Assembly (NCBI GenBank): GCA_012295225.1
Contig: WMKK01000012.1
Coordinates: 496,001-560,000, forward strand
DNA length: 64,000 nucleotides
Direction: 5' to 3'
Origin: Ostreococcus mediterraneus
Lineage: Eukaryota; Chlorophyta; Mamiellophyceae; Mamiellales; Bathycoccaceae
The notes under the pieces are model-generated. The model made no database searches, had not been told where the DNA came from, and was given only the letters and a program-made list of their open reading frames with translations. Both the position numbers and the translations under genes were made by a program. Of this stretch, positions 18,195 through 28,226 are shown piece by piece (positions within the stretch are counted from its first letter, which is position 1; every line of letters begins with the position of its first letter).

Positions 18195-19715
18195 CTACAT
18201 GCCGGGTAATCCACCACCACGCATGAGCTTTTGCATCATGGATGGGTCCATGCCCTCCATTTGCTTCATCATGTTTGCTAAACCAGCCTGGCCACCCATC
18301 ATTTTCAACATTTGCGGAGGCAACGCGCCCGCCATTTGTTGCATGCTTTGTGCCATGGCGTTCGGGTTGCCGCGCCCGGGCTTACCGCTGGGCATCTTGA
18401 TGCCTTTCATCTTACCCATCATCTTCGCTAAGCGCTTGTATTCTTCGAGAAGGGTGCAAATTTCTTGGGGCGAGCGGCCAGAGCCGCGGGCGATGCGAGC
18501 GAGACGTTTGGCGTTGAAAATCTTCACATTGGGCGCGTCGAGCTCGGCGTCCGTCATAGAATCCATGAGCACCATCATGGACTTCATGCGTTTCGTGCCT
18601 TCGACTTCGCTGCCTTTGGGGATCATGTCTGCCATACCTGGCATCATGCTCATCAATGAAGAAATCGGTCCCATGTTTTGCAAGTTTTGGAATTGTTCGT
18701 AAAGCAAGCGCATGGTAAACGTACCTTGCTCGAACGCATCCATGAGCTTTTCCGCACTCGCCTCGGGCACGGCCTCGGTCATTTTCTGCACTAACCCACG
18801 CACGTCACCCATGCCCAAAAGCTTGGACACGAAAGACGTGGCGTCAAACGTCTCAAACTCGCCGATGTGCTCCCCGGTACCGATGAATAAAATCGGTGAC
18901 TTGGTTTCAGCAACCGCAGAAATCGCCCCACCACCCTTGGCGTGCCCATCGAGCTTGGTCATAATCACCCCACCAACATCCACCGTCGTCGCAAACGCCC
19001 GCGCTTGATCCGCCGCGGATTGCCCAATGGATGAATCCATGACGAAGATTGTCATATCCGGCTCGACGACGTACGCGATTTCCCGCATCTCCTCAAATAA
19101 CGATTCCTCTTGCTTGTGCCGCCCCGAAGTATCGACAATAATCATGTCATGCTTTTCCTCCTTGAACTTTTTCACGCCCGCGGCGGCAATCTTCGCCGGA
19201 TCGCTCTCAGTATACGAACCGTAGAATGGAATCTTCGCCTTTGTCGCGTTTTGCTTCAACTGATCAAACGCCCCCGCGCGAAACGTATCCGCACACACCA
19301 TGGCTGGTTTAAACCCTTTCCGAGCGTAATAATGCGCAAATTTCGCACACGTCGTCGTCTTCCCCGCCCCCTGCAACCCGACAAACATGACGACGTTCGG
19401 TTTCCCCTTTTTCGGCGCGTAGCTCGCGCTCGCCGCGCCCTCGCCGCTCGCCGACAACAATCGCGTCAACTCCTTAAACACCGCCCGCTCAAGCACCTTT
19501 TTCGCATTCATACCATCCGGCATATTCTCTAAATCAACCTCCTTCTTAATATTCTTCTTCAGCGTCACCACCGCGGGCACGCTCACGTCAGATCGCAGCA
19601 GCGCGTTGCACACATCCTTGAGACATTCATCCAAAAGCGTGTCATCCACGACCACGTGCGCGTTCAACTTGCGCAGCGCGCTCGTGATGGCGGACCCTAA
19701 ATCATTCAGCACCAT
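18195..19715 (-). CDS. SRP54: Signal recognition particle 54 kDa subunit (cytosolic)
   Basis: This 506-residue GTPase binds signal sequences and the SRP receptor during co-translational targeting to the ER. The N domain starts MVLNDLGSAITSALRKL. The G domain shows GLQGAGKTTTCAKFA, the insertion-box region MVCADTFRAGAFDQL, DTSGR and TKLDGHAKGGG. The M domain is Met-rich, with GMGDVRGLVQKM, LMSMMPGMAD and a C-terminal end of QMEGMDPSMMQKLM plus GGGLPGM. Absence of a transit peptide and the eukaryotic M-domain motif place it in the cytosolic, not plastid, class. The upstream sequence to 19778 is open but not typical of SRP54. Confidence 0.96.
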   Translation of the reverse strand: MVLNDLGSAITSALRKLNAHVVVDDTLLDECLKDVCNALLRSDVSVPAVVTLKKNIKKEVDLENMPDGMNAKKVLERAVFKELTRLLSASGEGAASASYAPKKGKPNVVMFVGLQGAGKTTTCAKFAHYYARKGFKPAMVCADTFRAGAFDQLKQNATKAKIPFYGSYTESDPAKIAAAGVKKFKEEKHDMIIVDTSGRHKQEESLFEEMREIAYVVEPDMTIFVMDSSIGQSAADQARAFATTVDVGGVIMTKLDGHAKGGGAISAVAETKSPILFIGTGEHIGEFETFDATSFVSKLLGMGDVRGLVQKMTEAVPEASAEKLMDAFEQGTFTMRLLYEQFQNLQNMGPISSLMSMMPGMADMIPKGSEVEGTKRMKSMMVLMDSMTDAELDAPNVKIFNAKRLARIARGSGRSPQEICTLLEEYKRLAKMMGKMKGIKMPSGKPGRGNPNAMAQSMQQMAGALPPQMLKMMGGQAGLANMMKQMEGMDPSMMQKLMRGGGLPGM

Positions 19716-19837
19716 CCTCCGTCGCGTTCGCGCGCACTCGGTGCACCCCACGCGCGCCGTGCAATGCCCGGATGCCATCGATCGATCGATCGCGATCGCG
19801 GCGGCGGCGTCGGCACTCCGCGACGCGCTGACACACG

Positions 19838-20941
19838 ATGGCGGATAACGCGGTGTGGAAAGCGGTGAAACCGTACGTGAATGGCGGCTTGAGCGGCATG
19901 GCGTCGACGTGCGTGATTCAACCTTTGGACAGTACGTCGATGAACGCGATGCGATGGGATGCGGCGCGGCGCGGGAGGGATGGATGGGATGGGACTTTGA
20001 TGATTGGTGGAGACGCGCGCGGGATCGTCGGCGCGCGAATGGGCGTTGCGTGTTGCGTCGTGGCGTGGGATTCGCGTCGTGCGTGTGTGTGCGCGTGCGT
20101 GCGTGTGTGTGTGTATTGACCGCGTCGTGTGTGTGATTGTTTTGGCGATGTAGTTATTAAGGTTCGGTTGCAGCTCGGGTCCGCGGGTGGTCCGCTCGGG
20201 ACGGCGGCGGCGATCGTCAAGAATGAAGGCTTTGGAGCGCTCTACACGGGTTTGTCCGCGGGTTTGTTGCGTCAGGCGACGTACACGACGGCGAGATTGG
20301 GTTTGCACGCACAGTTTGTTGATCAGTTGAAGGCGTACAACAACGGTGCGAACTTGACGTTGGCGCAAAAGGCTGGCGCGGGTTTGGCCGCCGGCGGTTT
20401 GGGCGCGATCGTCGGTTCTCCGGCGGATCTTTCGTTGATTCGTATGCAAGCGGATGGTACGTTGCCTGCGGCTGAGCGTCGTAACTACAGTGGTGTCGCT
20501 CATGCGTTGACGGATATCGTCAAAAAGGAGGGTCTCGGTGGATTGTTTGTCGGCGCCGGTACGACGTCTATTCGCGCGATGGCGTTGAACATGGGCATGC
20601 TCGCGTCCAACGACCAAGCCAAGGAAATGATGGCGGCGAACGGCGTGACGGGCTTCACCGCCACCCTCGGTGCGGCCTCTATCGCAGGTTTCTTCGCTTC
20701 GTTCTTCTCCTTGCCGTTTGACTTTGTCAAGACGCAATTACAAAAGCAAAAGCCCAAGCCCGACGGCACGATGCCGTACAAGGGCTTTTTGGATTGCTGC
20801 GCGAAAACCATGGCTGAAGGCGGTCCTTTGAAGTTCTACACGGGTTTCCCCACCTTCTACGTGCGCATCGCACCGCACGCTATGTTAACTTTGCTCGCTC
20901 TCGACGCCATCAACGACCTTCAAAAGAAGAATGGCTTATAA
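19838..20941 (+). CDS. DTC: Mitochondrial dicarboxylate/tricarboxylate carrier, one intron
   Basis: This 293-residue member of the mitochondrial carrier family has three repeats of about 100 residues. Exon 1 is 19838-19931; the intron 19932-20153 has donor GACA|GTACGTC and acceptor GATGTAG and contains a GT-rich run; exon 2 is 20154-20941. The junction rebuilds the first carrier signature, QPLDIIKVRLQLG. Later signatures are SPADLSLIRMQADG and SLPFDFVKTQLQKQKPKPDG, the latter typical of the oxoglutarate/malate and plant DTC group. It should exchange 2-oxoglutarate, malate and citrate across the inner membrane. It is divergent from SRP54; the 122-base spacer contains the run atcgatcgatcgatcgcgat. 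Confidence 0.9.
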
Positions 20942-21287
20942 ATTGTTTAAAATTGCCCGCGAAAGCCGCAGGCGAGCGCGAACGCGACGGGTCGCCGACG
21001 CGCGAATGATTGGTCATTTCCGCGCGCGTGTCCTCCTCGTCGCGTCCACCATTGCCGCTCGCCGTCGAAAGCGCGCAGTGGGTGCCATATTACATTCACG
21101 TAAATAGTCATATGAATCAATACACGAATGAATTTTGAAACATCGACGCGCGCCAAACGCTCGTGCTCAACCAACTTTTCGCGCGCTGCTCCACGACTCA
21201 CCCAACCATATACCTCGGCGCGCGCGATCGTTCGCCGCACATCGACGGTAGAGCGACGAACGCGACGCGAGCGCGTCGCACGGCGGT
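20942..21287. promoter_or_regulatory. Spacer upstream of RsgA gene
   Basis: These 346 bases hold the 3' flank of the carrier gene and the RsgA promoter. The octamer gattggtc (inverted CCAAT box) lies at 21008-21015, about 275 bases before the RsgA ATG. I found no RNA gene. Confidence 0.45.
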
Positions 21288-22931
21288 ATGTTTTGCCTCA
21301 CGGGCGCGCGCGCGGCGACGCGGCTGACGCCGCAACGCGTGTGCGCGGTGTTCCCAGCGGCGCGAGCGCCGACGTGTCAGCGCAGCGCGGCGAGGACCGC
21401 GGTGTCGAGCGCGGCGTCGTCGAGCGCGGCATCGTCGAGCGTTGGTGCGGGTGGGGTTGGCGGCGGCGACGACGAGAGCGCGAGTGACGCGGCGTCGGCG
21501 CCGCGCGGCGTCGTAGTGACTGCGCAGGCGAATTACTTGCGCGTCGTCGTCAATAGCGACGCTGTTCGCGGGATACACGCCGAAGAGCGCATGAAACAGT
21601 TTGAAGATGCAAAGAAACGCGCGGTTGAGGCGAATGCGGTGGAGGATGTGGCGAAATTAGAGGCGATGATGGCGGACGAAGGCGCGACGGAGTTGTTGTG
21701 CGTCGCTCGAGCGCTTTTGAAAAAGATTAAACGCAAGGTTCTTGTCGGGGATGAGGTTATTTTGAGCGGCATTGATTGGGTTGAAAGTCGAGGGATGATT
21801 GATGACGTGATTCCAAGGCGAAGTGAGTTGATTGAGCCGAGAATTGCCAATGTAGATCAAGCGTTGTTGGTGTTTGCGCTCGAGCAGCCGCCGCTCGAGG
21901 CGAAACAGCTCACGAGGTTTTTAGTAAGCATGGAAGCCACACAGGTGCCTTTTACGCTGGTGTTGAATAAATGTGAATTATTGAGTGAGTTGGAGGTCGC
22001 GGATTGGCGCGCGCGATTGGAAGNTTGGGGGTACGATGCGAAGATTATATCGGTCGCCACCGGTGAGGGCGTAGAGGAGCTCGAAGCGGCGTTGAAGGAT
22101 AAAACAACCGTCTTAGCCGGTCCGAGCGGGGTTGGTAAGAGCTCACTGATCAACAGATTACGCTTCAAAAGCGCTTTGACGAACGCTCTCGAGAGTGAGG
22201 CCGAAGGGAGCGACGAATGCGACGGTGATGATGACGACGGCGACGGCGACGGCGCAGAAAACACGGCGCCCAAGTACATCACCGACCTCGACATTGAAGG
22301 CGGTGGTGGTGGACGCTTAAAACGCGGTAAACGCTCCGTCGAAGATGATGTCGCGCGAAACAATTTGTCTACGCTCGACTTACAATCCGTCAAGGGCGTT
22401 GGCTCTCGAAGCGGTCGCGGACGACACACCACGCGCCACGTCACATTGCTCCGCCTTGAAGTCGGTGGCTTTCTCGCGGACACCCCAGGATTTGGCTATC
22501 CCTCACTCGAAGGCTTCGACACCAACAAACTTGCGATGTGCTTTCCAGAGATTCGCAACGCCATCGCGAACTCTGACGTCCGGTGCACATTTTCCGACTG
22601 CACGCACCGCGAAGAGCCCGGATGCGTCGTCGTCGACGAATGCTGGGAGGAGCAACGCTACGATTTATACTACGAGCTCTTCGCCGAAGTGAAGAAAATT
22701 GCCGAAAACGAGCGCATGGCGTACGGCCGTGAATCACGCGTGCGGTATAAATCCGCGAGCGGTAAAGACGCCACGCGCATGGAGGCGAAATTGGAGACGA
22801 AATCACACCGGCGAGTCAGTCGAAGAAGCAGTCGCATGGAAACGTCGGACCTCACCAGCGAAGCGCTGGATCATGATGACGACGACGAACAACACGACGA
22901 CGACGACGACGACGACGACGAATCTAGATAG
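21288..22931 (+). CDS. RSGA: RsgA/YjeQ circularly permuted GTPase, organellar
   Basis: This 547-residue GTPase checks small-subunit maturation in bacteria-type ribosomes, so a plastid or mitochondrial site is expected. An Ala/Arg/Ser-rich presequence covers about 70 residues. An OB-fold follows (VLVGDEVILSGIDWVESRGM). The permuted G motifs come in the order G4 LVLNKCELL (about 226), G1 GPSGVGKSSLIN (277) and G3 DTPGFGYPSL (398). The zinc site CTFSDCTHREEPGC (about 432) closes the core. Compared with bacterial RsgA there is an acidic insert after G1 (SDECDGDDDDGDGDG) and an Asp tail encoded by (ACG)n. One base (22024) is ambiguous, leaving one undefined residue. Confidence 0.9.
   Translation: MFCLTGARAATRLTPQRVCAVFPAARAPTCQRSAARTAVSSAASSSAASSSVGAGGVGGGDDESASDAASAPRGVVVTAQANYLRVVVNSDAVRGIHAEERMKQFEDAKKRAVEANAVEDVAKLEAMMADEGATELLCVARALLKKIKRKVLVGDEVILSGIDWVESRGMIDDVIPRRSELIEPRIANVDQALLVFALEQPPLEAKQLTRFLVSMEATQVPFTLVLNKCELLSELEVADWRARLEXWGYDAKIISVATGEGVEELEAALKDKTTVLAGPSGVGKSSLINRLRFKSALTNALESEAEGSDECDGDDDDGDGDGAENTAPKYITDLDIEGGGGGRLKRGKRSVEDDVARNNLSTLDLQSVKGVGSRSGRGRHTTRHVTLLRLEVGGFLADTPGFGYPSLEGFDTNKLAMCFPEIRNAIANSDVRCTFSDCTHREEPGCVVVDECWEEQRYDLYYELFAEVKKIAENERMAYGRESRVRYKSASGKDATRMEAKLETKSHRRVSRRSSRMETSDLTSEALDHDDDDEQHDDDDDDDDESR
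22894..22920 (+). repeat. (ACG)n microsatellite at 3' end of RsgA gene
   Basis: Nine ACG/GAC triplets encode the poly-Asp tail just before the stop codon of the RsgA-type GTPase. Confidence 0.85.
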
Positions 22932-23061
22932 TTTACAGTAATAATCACGCATAGCTTTGGTCTACCCCGGTTGTCTCCGACGCCATTGAACCAACTAGCC
23001 GAGTCCCGCGACTGAACAAAAAGGACAACAAAAAGTCAACGAAACCTCACACGCGCGCGCG

Positions 23062-24540
23062 ATGCCGGCGAAACGCGCGTCGACGCCGACGTCCCCAGTC
23101 AAAGCCCATCGCACGTCCCATGATGTGCCGGAGCGCTACGCCGCCGAGAGCCCGGCACCGGACCCCGAGGACGTCACTCCGGAGTCCTGCGACGCGCAAT
23201 TTGAGCTCATTCAAGAGATCACCCAAGAGCTCCGCGCGTTACAAGCGTCGCTTGAAGCCGACCGCGCGCGGGCGATGGACCAAGAGGGCGTAGAGGAGTA
23301 TTCGGTACCGTCTATACGGGCATTTACAAAGCTTCGAGGGGCGCAGACGCGTGCGTTGATGGGTTTAGAGTACTTGAAGCGAGAGACGGCGCGAAGAAAC
23401 GTGGAGCGGGACGCAAACCGCGTGCGGGTAGCGACGATTGCGTACGAGTTGGCGCATTGTCAGGCTGAAGTACGAGCACAAGAGAAGTTTGATGAATGTG
23501 GGGAGGATTTGATGAAAAATTATGGCATCGAGTTGATTGATGAAAAGGCGTTCGTCAAGGCGGTTGGACGCGAGGCGGCGAAAAGCGCGGATGCTCGAGA
23601 GCTCACGTTGAAGCGCTTGCAGCACGAGCTCGAGTTACGACGCGCCAAGGTGCAAGAACGCGATGCATTAAAGCGAGAACTTGAAGACGTGAAGAAAGAA
23701 GAGCAGGAATTGAGCAAGATTTGGGATGCGGCAAAGGAGCAAATGAAACAAGTCTCGCGCACGCTGGAACCCATTCGTCGCAAATTCGACTTGCCGAACA
23801 CCACGACAGAGGCCCTCGATGCGCGCGTCAAGCTGCTCACGATGCCATTGTATGTGTTGTACACCCAGCTGTTGTACGTTAAAGAAGCGCGCGAAGAGGA
23901 CTTTACTATAGGAATTTTTGGTCGCGTGGAAGACGCCGAAAATTGGGACGCACGCGAACGCGCTCGTCTCGAAGACGACGCCGAAGTCAACGCCAAGTCG
24001 GAGACACCTACGACGAACCGAAGACATCAAAAACGTGGACGATTCGGCGGGCGATTCGGCCGGTCTGGCCCAACGCAAGCGACCACATCGTCGTCCATGT
24101 ACGACGAGTTTCCGCTCCGTGTCGAGCTCGTCATCGATGGGTGCTCTATTCAATTCACGCATCTGACGCGCTTAAACGTCGTCATCGCCGCCGCGAACGA
24201 CAACGAAGCCATGAAACGCCAGCGCAGCGCAAAGGGTAGCGCTAAAAGTGCCACACAAAAATCAACGACAGTTGATTTCGACACCTTGCTCGTCGATTTG
24301 TTGAGCCCAAACGACGCCGGCGAAGACTCTCCCAACGCCGCCACCGGCGGCGAGGATTTCAAATACGACCCTTCGTGTACGCCGAGCGGCGGACGACCGT
24401 ACAAATGGCTCCAAAAGCTGTGTGGATTATCATTTCTTCCACCCATTCCCGCGGATGTGAGCGAAAGCGATGTGAAGACGCTCGCGAAAACGGCGCGCGC
24501 TGCCGACATCGTCGACGCCATTCGCGAGCGGTTGGTTTGA
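23062..24540 (+). CDS. THOC5: THO complex subunit 5 homologue
   Basis: This 492-residue protein fits THOC5, part of the THO/TREX complex that couples transcription to mRNA export. A long coiled-coil region covers about residues 45-240 (LKRLQHELELRRAKVQERDA and following Lys/Glu heptads). The THOC5 core is then visible: LLTMPLYVLYTQLLYVKEAR corresponds to the PPPLYVLF segment of animal THOC5, EFPLRVELVID and IQFTHLTRLNVVIA to the beta-rich part, LLVDLLSPNDAGE to its LLSPD motif, and YKWLQKLCGLSFLPPIP to WVQKLGGLHFP. Nearly all landmarks are in order, so the assignment is good although overall similarity is low. Confidence 0.82.
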   Translation: MPAKRASTPTSPVKAHRTSHDVPERYAAESPAPDPEDVTPESCDAQFELIQEITQELRALQASLEADRARAMDQEGVEEYSVPSIRAFTKLRGAQTRALMGLEYLKRETARRNVERDANRVRVATIAYELAHCQAEVRAQEKFDECGEDLMKNYGIELIDEKAFVKAVGREAAKSADARELTLKRLQHELELRRAKVQERDALKRELEDVKKEEQELSKIWDAAKEQMKQVSRTLEPIRRKFDLPNTTTEALDARVKLLTMPLYVLYTQLLYVKEAREEDFTIGIFGRVEDAENWDARERARLEDDAEVNAKSETPTTNRRHQKRGRFGGRFGRSGPTQATTSSSMYDEFPLRVELVIDGCSIQFTHLTRLNVVIAAANDNEAMKRQRSAKGSAKSATQKSTTVDFDTLLVDLLSPNDAGEDSPNAATGGEDFKYDPSCTPSGGRPYKWLQKLCGLSFLPPIPADVSESDVKTLAKTARAADIVDAIRERLV

Positions 24541-24700
24541 CGACCACTTAGTAGTAGTAGCAGCAGCAAACATATTAGGATATACTGTAGTACCGGTAGG
24601 CATTAAATCATACAAAACGTGCGATGGTGCGATTCAAAATTTGTTGTCGTGCGCACAGAGTGACGAACGACGCGCGTGCTCATCAGGAGTATAATAAAAA

Positions 24701-25486
24701 CTAACGCATCGACTGCGAGCCGTTTTGCGTTTTGTTGTTTTCGTACGCATTGTTTCCGGCGCTCAACAACTTGGATTGCGCCTGTGCGAGATCCTCTCTC
24801 GCCAATAACAACTCCTCCAACGCCGTTTGTGTCATATGCTTTTGCATCTGTAACTGATCGAGCAAAACCTTCTTCTCGCCCTGCACGTTGGACAACTTGC
24901 TGGCTAATAAATTCTCGCTCGCCTCAGTCGCCTCGCCCGGAACGCCGGCAAAGTTATCCTCCACCAAGTAATGGCTCTCGCGCGGCATATTCCACGACTC
25001 CGGCAACACCAACATGGAATTGCTACCATCCTGCCACCGCACCGTGCGCCCTTCACTATCGCGCACGACGTACTTGTAAAAGAAAATCCCACCCGCGGGC
25101 AACTCGACGCTCGCCGTCCACACGTCCCCTTGGTTCCACGACAACGTCACCGCTCGACCCTGGTCCCACGCCCCTAACGCATCATGCGAGCCGAGCAATT
25201 GCACCTCTTGACCAAAAACCGCCTCGTAGTGGATTTCGAAATCAACGGTGATTTTCGCCCCCGATAACGCGGCGTAATCGCGCGCAACGGGCGACACGCT
25301 CACCTCTTTGAGCGGCGCCAGGGCTGGCGCCAAATCCCCATGCTCGCCGCCATACGCCTCATCAGACGTACGAACGACCACGCGCGCGGCGCGAGACGAT
25401 CGCGCGGCATGTCGCCGCTGCGTTTGCGCGCTCACGCGCGCATTCAACGCGCTCGCGCGCGCGATGCAGCCAATGGAGCTCGACAT
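24701..25486 (-). CDS. Plastid-type CBM20 starch-binding protein with coiled coil
   Basis: This 261-residue protein begins with an Arg/Ala/Ser transit-like peptide. A CBM20 domain lies at about residues 75-180: ITVDFEIHYEAVFGQEVQLL, GSHDALGAWDQGRAVTLSW, then WTASVELPAGGIFFYKYVVR and WQDGSNSMLVLP. The Trp residues of the starch-binding sites are in place. The rest is a heptad-rich coiled coil (NLLASKLSNVQGEKKVLLDQ, ALEELLLAREDLAQAQSKLL). There is no catalytic domain, so it is probably a scaffold that brings a partner to starch granules. The start is the first ATG (MSSSIG). Confidence 0.82.
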   Translation of the reverse strand: MSSSIGCIARASALNARVSAQTQRRHAARSSRAARVVVRTSDEAYGGEHGDLAPALAPLKEVSVSPVARDYAALSGAKITVDFEIHYEAVFGQEVQLLGSHDALGAWDQGRAVTLSWNQGDVWTASVELPAGGIFFYKYVVRDSEGRTVRWQDGSNSMLVLPESWNMPRESHYLVEDNFAGVPGEATEASENLLASKLSNVQGEKKVLLDQLQMQKHMTQTALEELLLAREDLAQAQSKLLSAGNNAYENNKTQNGSQSMR

Positions 25487-25688
25487 GACGAGACGTTTCA
25501 AATCGTCTATCCACTAATCAATCGCGCCGCGGGCTCCGTCGTCGGCGATCGGTCGTCGGCTCTGTCGTTCACGCACGGCGGCGCTTTTAAGGCGTTTTCG
25601 TGCGGTGCGATGCGATGGGCGATGGGCGACGGCGATGGGCGCACCGTGCGTCGCGGAATGTCGAACGATCTATCTTTTTCAAAGTTTG

Positions 25689-25697
25689 GGCGGGAAA
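25689..25697 (-). promoter_or_regulatory. E2F-like site
   Basis: GGCGGGAAA on the plus strand (TTTCCCGCC on the minus strand) matches the E2F/DP consensus. It lies about 200 bases upstream of the CBM20 gene and just past the 3' end of the FHA gene. Function is inferred from the match alone. Confidence 0.4.
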
Positions 25698-25737
25698 AAA
25701 TGGACACTCAAATTTGACTATTGACACGCGTCGCGAG

Positions 25738-26622
25738 CTACGGAAGTAAGGAATCGATGAGCACGCGAGCGCGCGCGCGGAGATCGTGGACGGCGCGCGA
25801 GGCGTCGGAGCGGATATCGGCGAGCGCCGCATCGCGGGCGTCGCGGCAGTATGTCTCAACCGTGGGTGATGGGCGCGTCGCGGGCGGCTGGGATTTGGAC
25901 GCGCGCGGAGCGGCGACGTCGGCTGCGGCGGCGGCGGAATCTAGCGGTGCGACGTTTTCGTCGTTAGTGCCCGCACTCGAGGTGGTGGTGGCGTTGGCAT
26001 CATCGTCGCCGCCGGTGGTTTTGTCTTTAGTGGCGTCTGGTCGGGCGCGTTTCCGCGCCGCCGGTTTGGTCGGAGCGACGGAGGCGCGTGTGCCGCGCGC
26101 GCGCGCGCTCGCGCCGCCTCCTCGTCGATCTCCCGCCTTTGCCGCGCTCTTCGGCGGCACCTCTGCGTCTACAATTGGTGCTGTTGTTTTATCTTTCGTC
26201 GTCGCCGCCTTCACTGTCGTCGTTGTTGTCGTCTCCTCGACATGAGCGTCGCGCGCGCTCGCGCCAACGCGAGCCACCACCGTCGTGTCCCGCCCGAGCT
26301 TTATCACACTCCCATCCACTAAATCCACACCCTCGCCCCCGTCCTCGAGCGCGACACCATCTACATCCGTACCATTCGACGACCCGACGTCATAAATCAC
26401 CCACACCTCTCGCGCGTCGTCGTAATGAATCTCCCCGTGTCGCTCGCTCACGCCGTCGTCGCCCTTGGCGCTCACGTCGCACGCGCCTTTACGCCCGACC
26501 GTCATCCGCGCCTTCGTGCCTTTGAACACCTTACCCGCGCACGGGCCGGCGATGATATCCAACCGTAATTCCACGCGCGCGCGAGAGGCATGACGCGTTG
26601 CGCGCGTCGCGCGAGACGACAT
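25738..26622 (-). CDS. FHA-domain protein
   Basis: This 294-residue protein has an N-terminal forkhead-associated domain (about residues 15-110), a phosphothreonine reader: MTVGRKGACDVSAKGDDGVS carries the GR signature and the Ser, RHGEIHYDDAREVWVIYDVG holds the conserved His, and SSNGTDVDG is the SxNGT motif. The remainder is low-complexity Ala, Thr, Lys and Asp with a basic patch (AARKRARPD) that could be a nuclear localisation signal. The end is a short helix (ARDAALADIRSDASRAVHDL). No second recognisable domain was found, so the pathway (DNA damage, splicing or other) is open. ATG 26622 is the first Met before the domain. Confidence 0.75.
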   Translation of the reverse strand: MSSRATRATRHASRARVELRLDIIAGPCAGKVFKGTKARMTVGRKGACDVSAKGDDGVSERHGEIHYDDAREVWVIYDVGSSNGTDVDGVALEDGGEGVDLVDGSVIKLGRDTTVVARVGASARDAHVEETTTTTTVKAATTKDKTTAPIVDAEVPPKSAAKAGDRRGGGASARARGTRASVAPTKPAARKRARPDATKDKTTGGDDDANATTTSSAGTNDENVAPLDSAAAAADVAAPRASKSQPPATRPSPTVETYCRDARDAALADIRSDASRAVHDLRARARVLIDSLLP

Positions 26623-27015
26623 TGATTGTCGCGCTGATGCAGAAGATGAAGAGACAAAATCACACCACCCTCGTGTGTGTGTGCTCAGCTCACGCGTCGT
26701 CGACCGGGTTGATCTCAACGCGCACGCGCGATGCGAACACTCTATGCGAAACGGACGGCGTTGCCCAGCGCGCGGGTCTCGTCGCCGTCGACGCGTCGCG
26801 CAGTGACGACCGAATGATGCCGTGGACGCGTCAGTGGTTTGGATTTTTCTTTCCCCTTGGACACGTGAGGGACTCAATTGACCAATCGTGACCAGGGAAG
26901 AGCGACAGAAAAATGTTGGAGCACCAATCCCATGGTTCGGCATTGCACCGCACGCACCGGTCGCGCGACGCATCGGCGCGCTTGGCGACTCGTGGCATCG
27001 ATCGACGAGCACGGC
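26623..27015. promoter_or_regulatory. Divergent spacer FHA gene / TFIIS
   Basis: These 393 bases separate two divergent starts. Two CCAAT boxes lie at 26882-26886 (within gaccaatc) and 26924-26928, about 130 and 90 bases before the TFIIS ATG. An in-frame ATG at 26932 could extend TFIIS by 28 residues. Confidence 0.5.
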
Positions 27016-27981
27016 ATGGGTGCCCACGACGACGCGCCGGCGTCGAACCAAACGACGACGACGACGACGACGACGATTGATGAGCTCATCGATGTGTGCA
27101 CCAGGGCTGAGCGCGCTCCAGAGAGCGAACCGCAACGCGCGCTGGACGCGCTGCGTTTAATCGAGTCGTTCACCGCGTTCGACGACGCGATGTTTACTGA
27201 TGCGCGTTTTGCGCAGTGTGGGAAGATTATTAATACGTTGCGGAAGAAGCACGGGGATGATGAGGTGAAGGCGGTGGCATCGCGAGTGAAGGCGGCGTGG
27301 ACTAAGATGATTCTGGCGCGCGCCGAGCCGGATGCGAAAAAGCAGAGCGCTAAGGAGGAAAAGCCAGGGAAAATCGCAGCGGCGGCGGCGGCACCAGTAG
27401 CTGAAGAGAAGGATGGCAATGACCCGTTACACGAGGCCAAGGTGGCGATTAAGAATAAGCTCGAGCTCGTGGATGACCCGGCGCGGGACAGAACGCGAGA
27501 AATTTTCGCCGAAGCTCTGGCGCCGTGTATGATGGATGGTAAAGTCAAGGGCGTTACCATCGAAAAGCTCGCGAGCATCGCGGCAAAGATTGAAAACGCG
27601 ATGACGGCCAAGTGGCCGGATGGAGGCAAGGATTACAAGGCTAAGGTTCGACAACTCGCCTTCAACCTCAAGGATGCGAAGAACCCAGATTTACGCACAT
27701 CCATGGCGAATGGCGACATCACGTCTGACGTGTTGATTGAACTATCTCCAGAAGAGTTGGGCTCGAACGAGCGGCGGTTGGCGAATGAGCGCATTCGCGA
27801 ACTGGCCGAGTGGGAAGCCGTTCGCGGGCAACAACAAGAAGCGAGCACGGATGCCTTCAAATGCGGCAAGTGCAAACAGCGAGCCTGCACGTACTATCAA
27901 TTACAGACGCGAAGCGCTGATGAACCAATGACGACGTTTATTACTTGTGTTAATTGCGGAAACAGGTGGAAGATCTGTTGA
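27016..27981 (+). CDS. TFIIS: Transcription elongation factor TFIIS
   Basis: This 321-residue factor rescues arrested RNA polymerase II by stimulating transcript cleavage. The N-terminal TFIIS/LW helical bundle lies at about 15-95 (TIDELIDVCTRAERAPESEP onward, CGKIINTLRKKHGDD). The central polymerase-binding domain follows (VAIKNKLELVDDPARDRTRE, WPDGGKDYKAKVRQLAFNLK, RTSMANGDITSDVLIELSPE). The C-terminal zinc ribbon has CGKCKQRACTYYQLQTRSAD, with the catalytic acidic pair in RSADEP and the last Cys pair in TCVNCGNRW. All three domains are complete. Confidence 0.95.
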   Translation: MGAHDDAPASNQTTTTTTTTIDELIDVCTRAERAPESEPQRALDALRLIESFTAFDDAMFTDARFAQCGKIINTLRKKHGDDEVKAVASRVKAAWTKMILARAEPDAKKQSAKEEKPGKIAAAAAAPVAEEKDGNDPLHEAKVAIKNKLELVDDPARDRTREIFAEALAPCMMDGKVKGVTIEKLASIAAKIENAMTAKWPDGGKDYKAKVRQLAFNLKDAKNPDLRTSMANGDITSDVLIELSPEELGSNERRLANERIRELAEWEAVRGQQQEASTDAFKCGKCKQRACTYYQLQTRSADEPMTTFITCVNCGNRWKIC

Positions 27982-28226
27982 TGGGGTTGTTTAGCGAGAG
28001 TTGACGACGAGTTTTGCGTTCTGCCCGTCGAGAAGACAACCGCACAACGCTCGCCACCGCGTTGAGTGATAGGTATGAGAAGAAGTGCTTTAGAATGACG
28101 AAATGAAACATAGTTGTTGCTGTTTGTTCTTCATTGTTTGTTTAATAATTTAAAATCTGTTGATATAGCAAGCTACAGTGTGTGGATTCCAGCGCCATCA
28201 GCGTCCTCCTACTCAGCCAAATCAAA

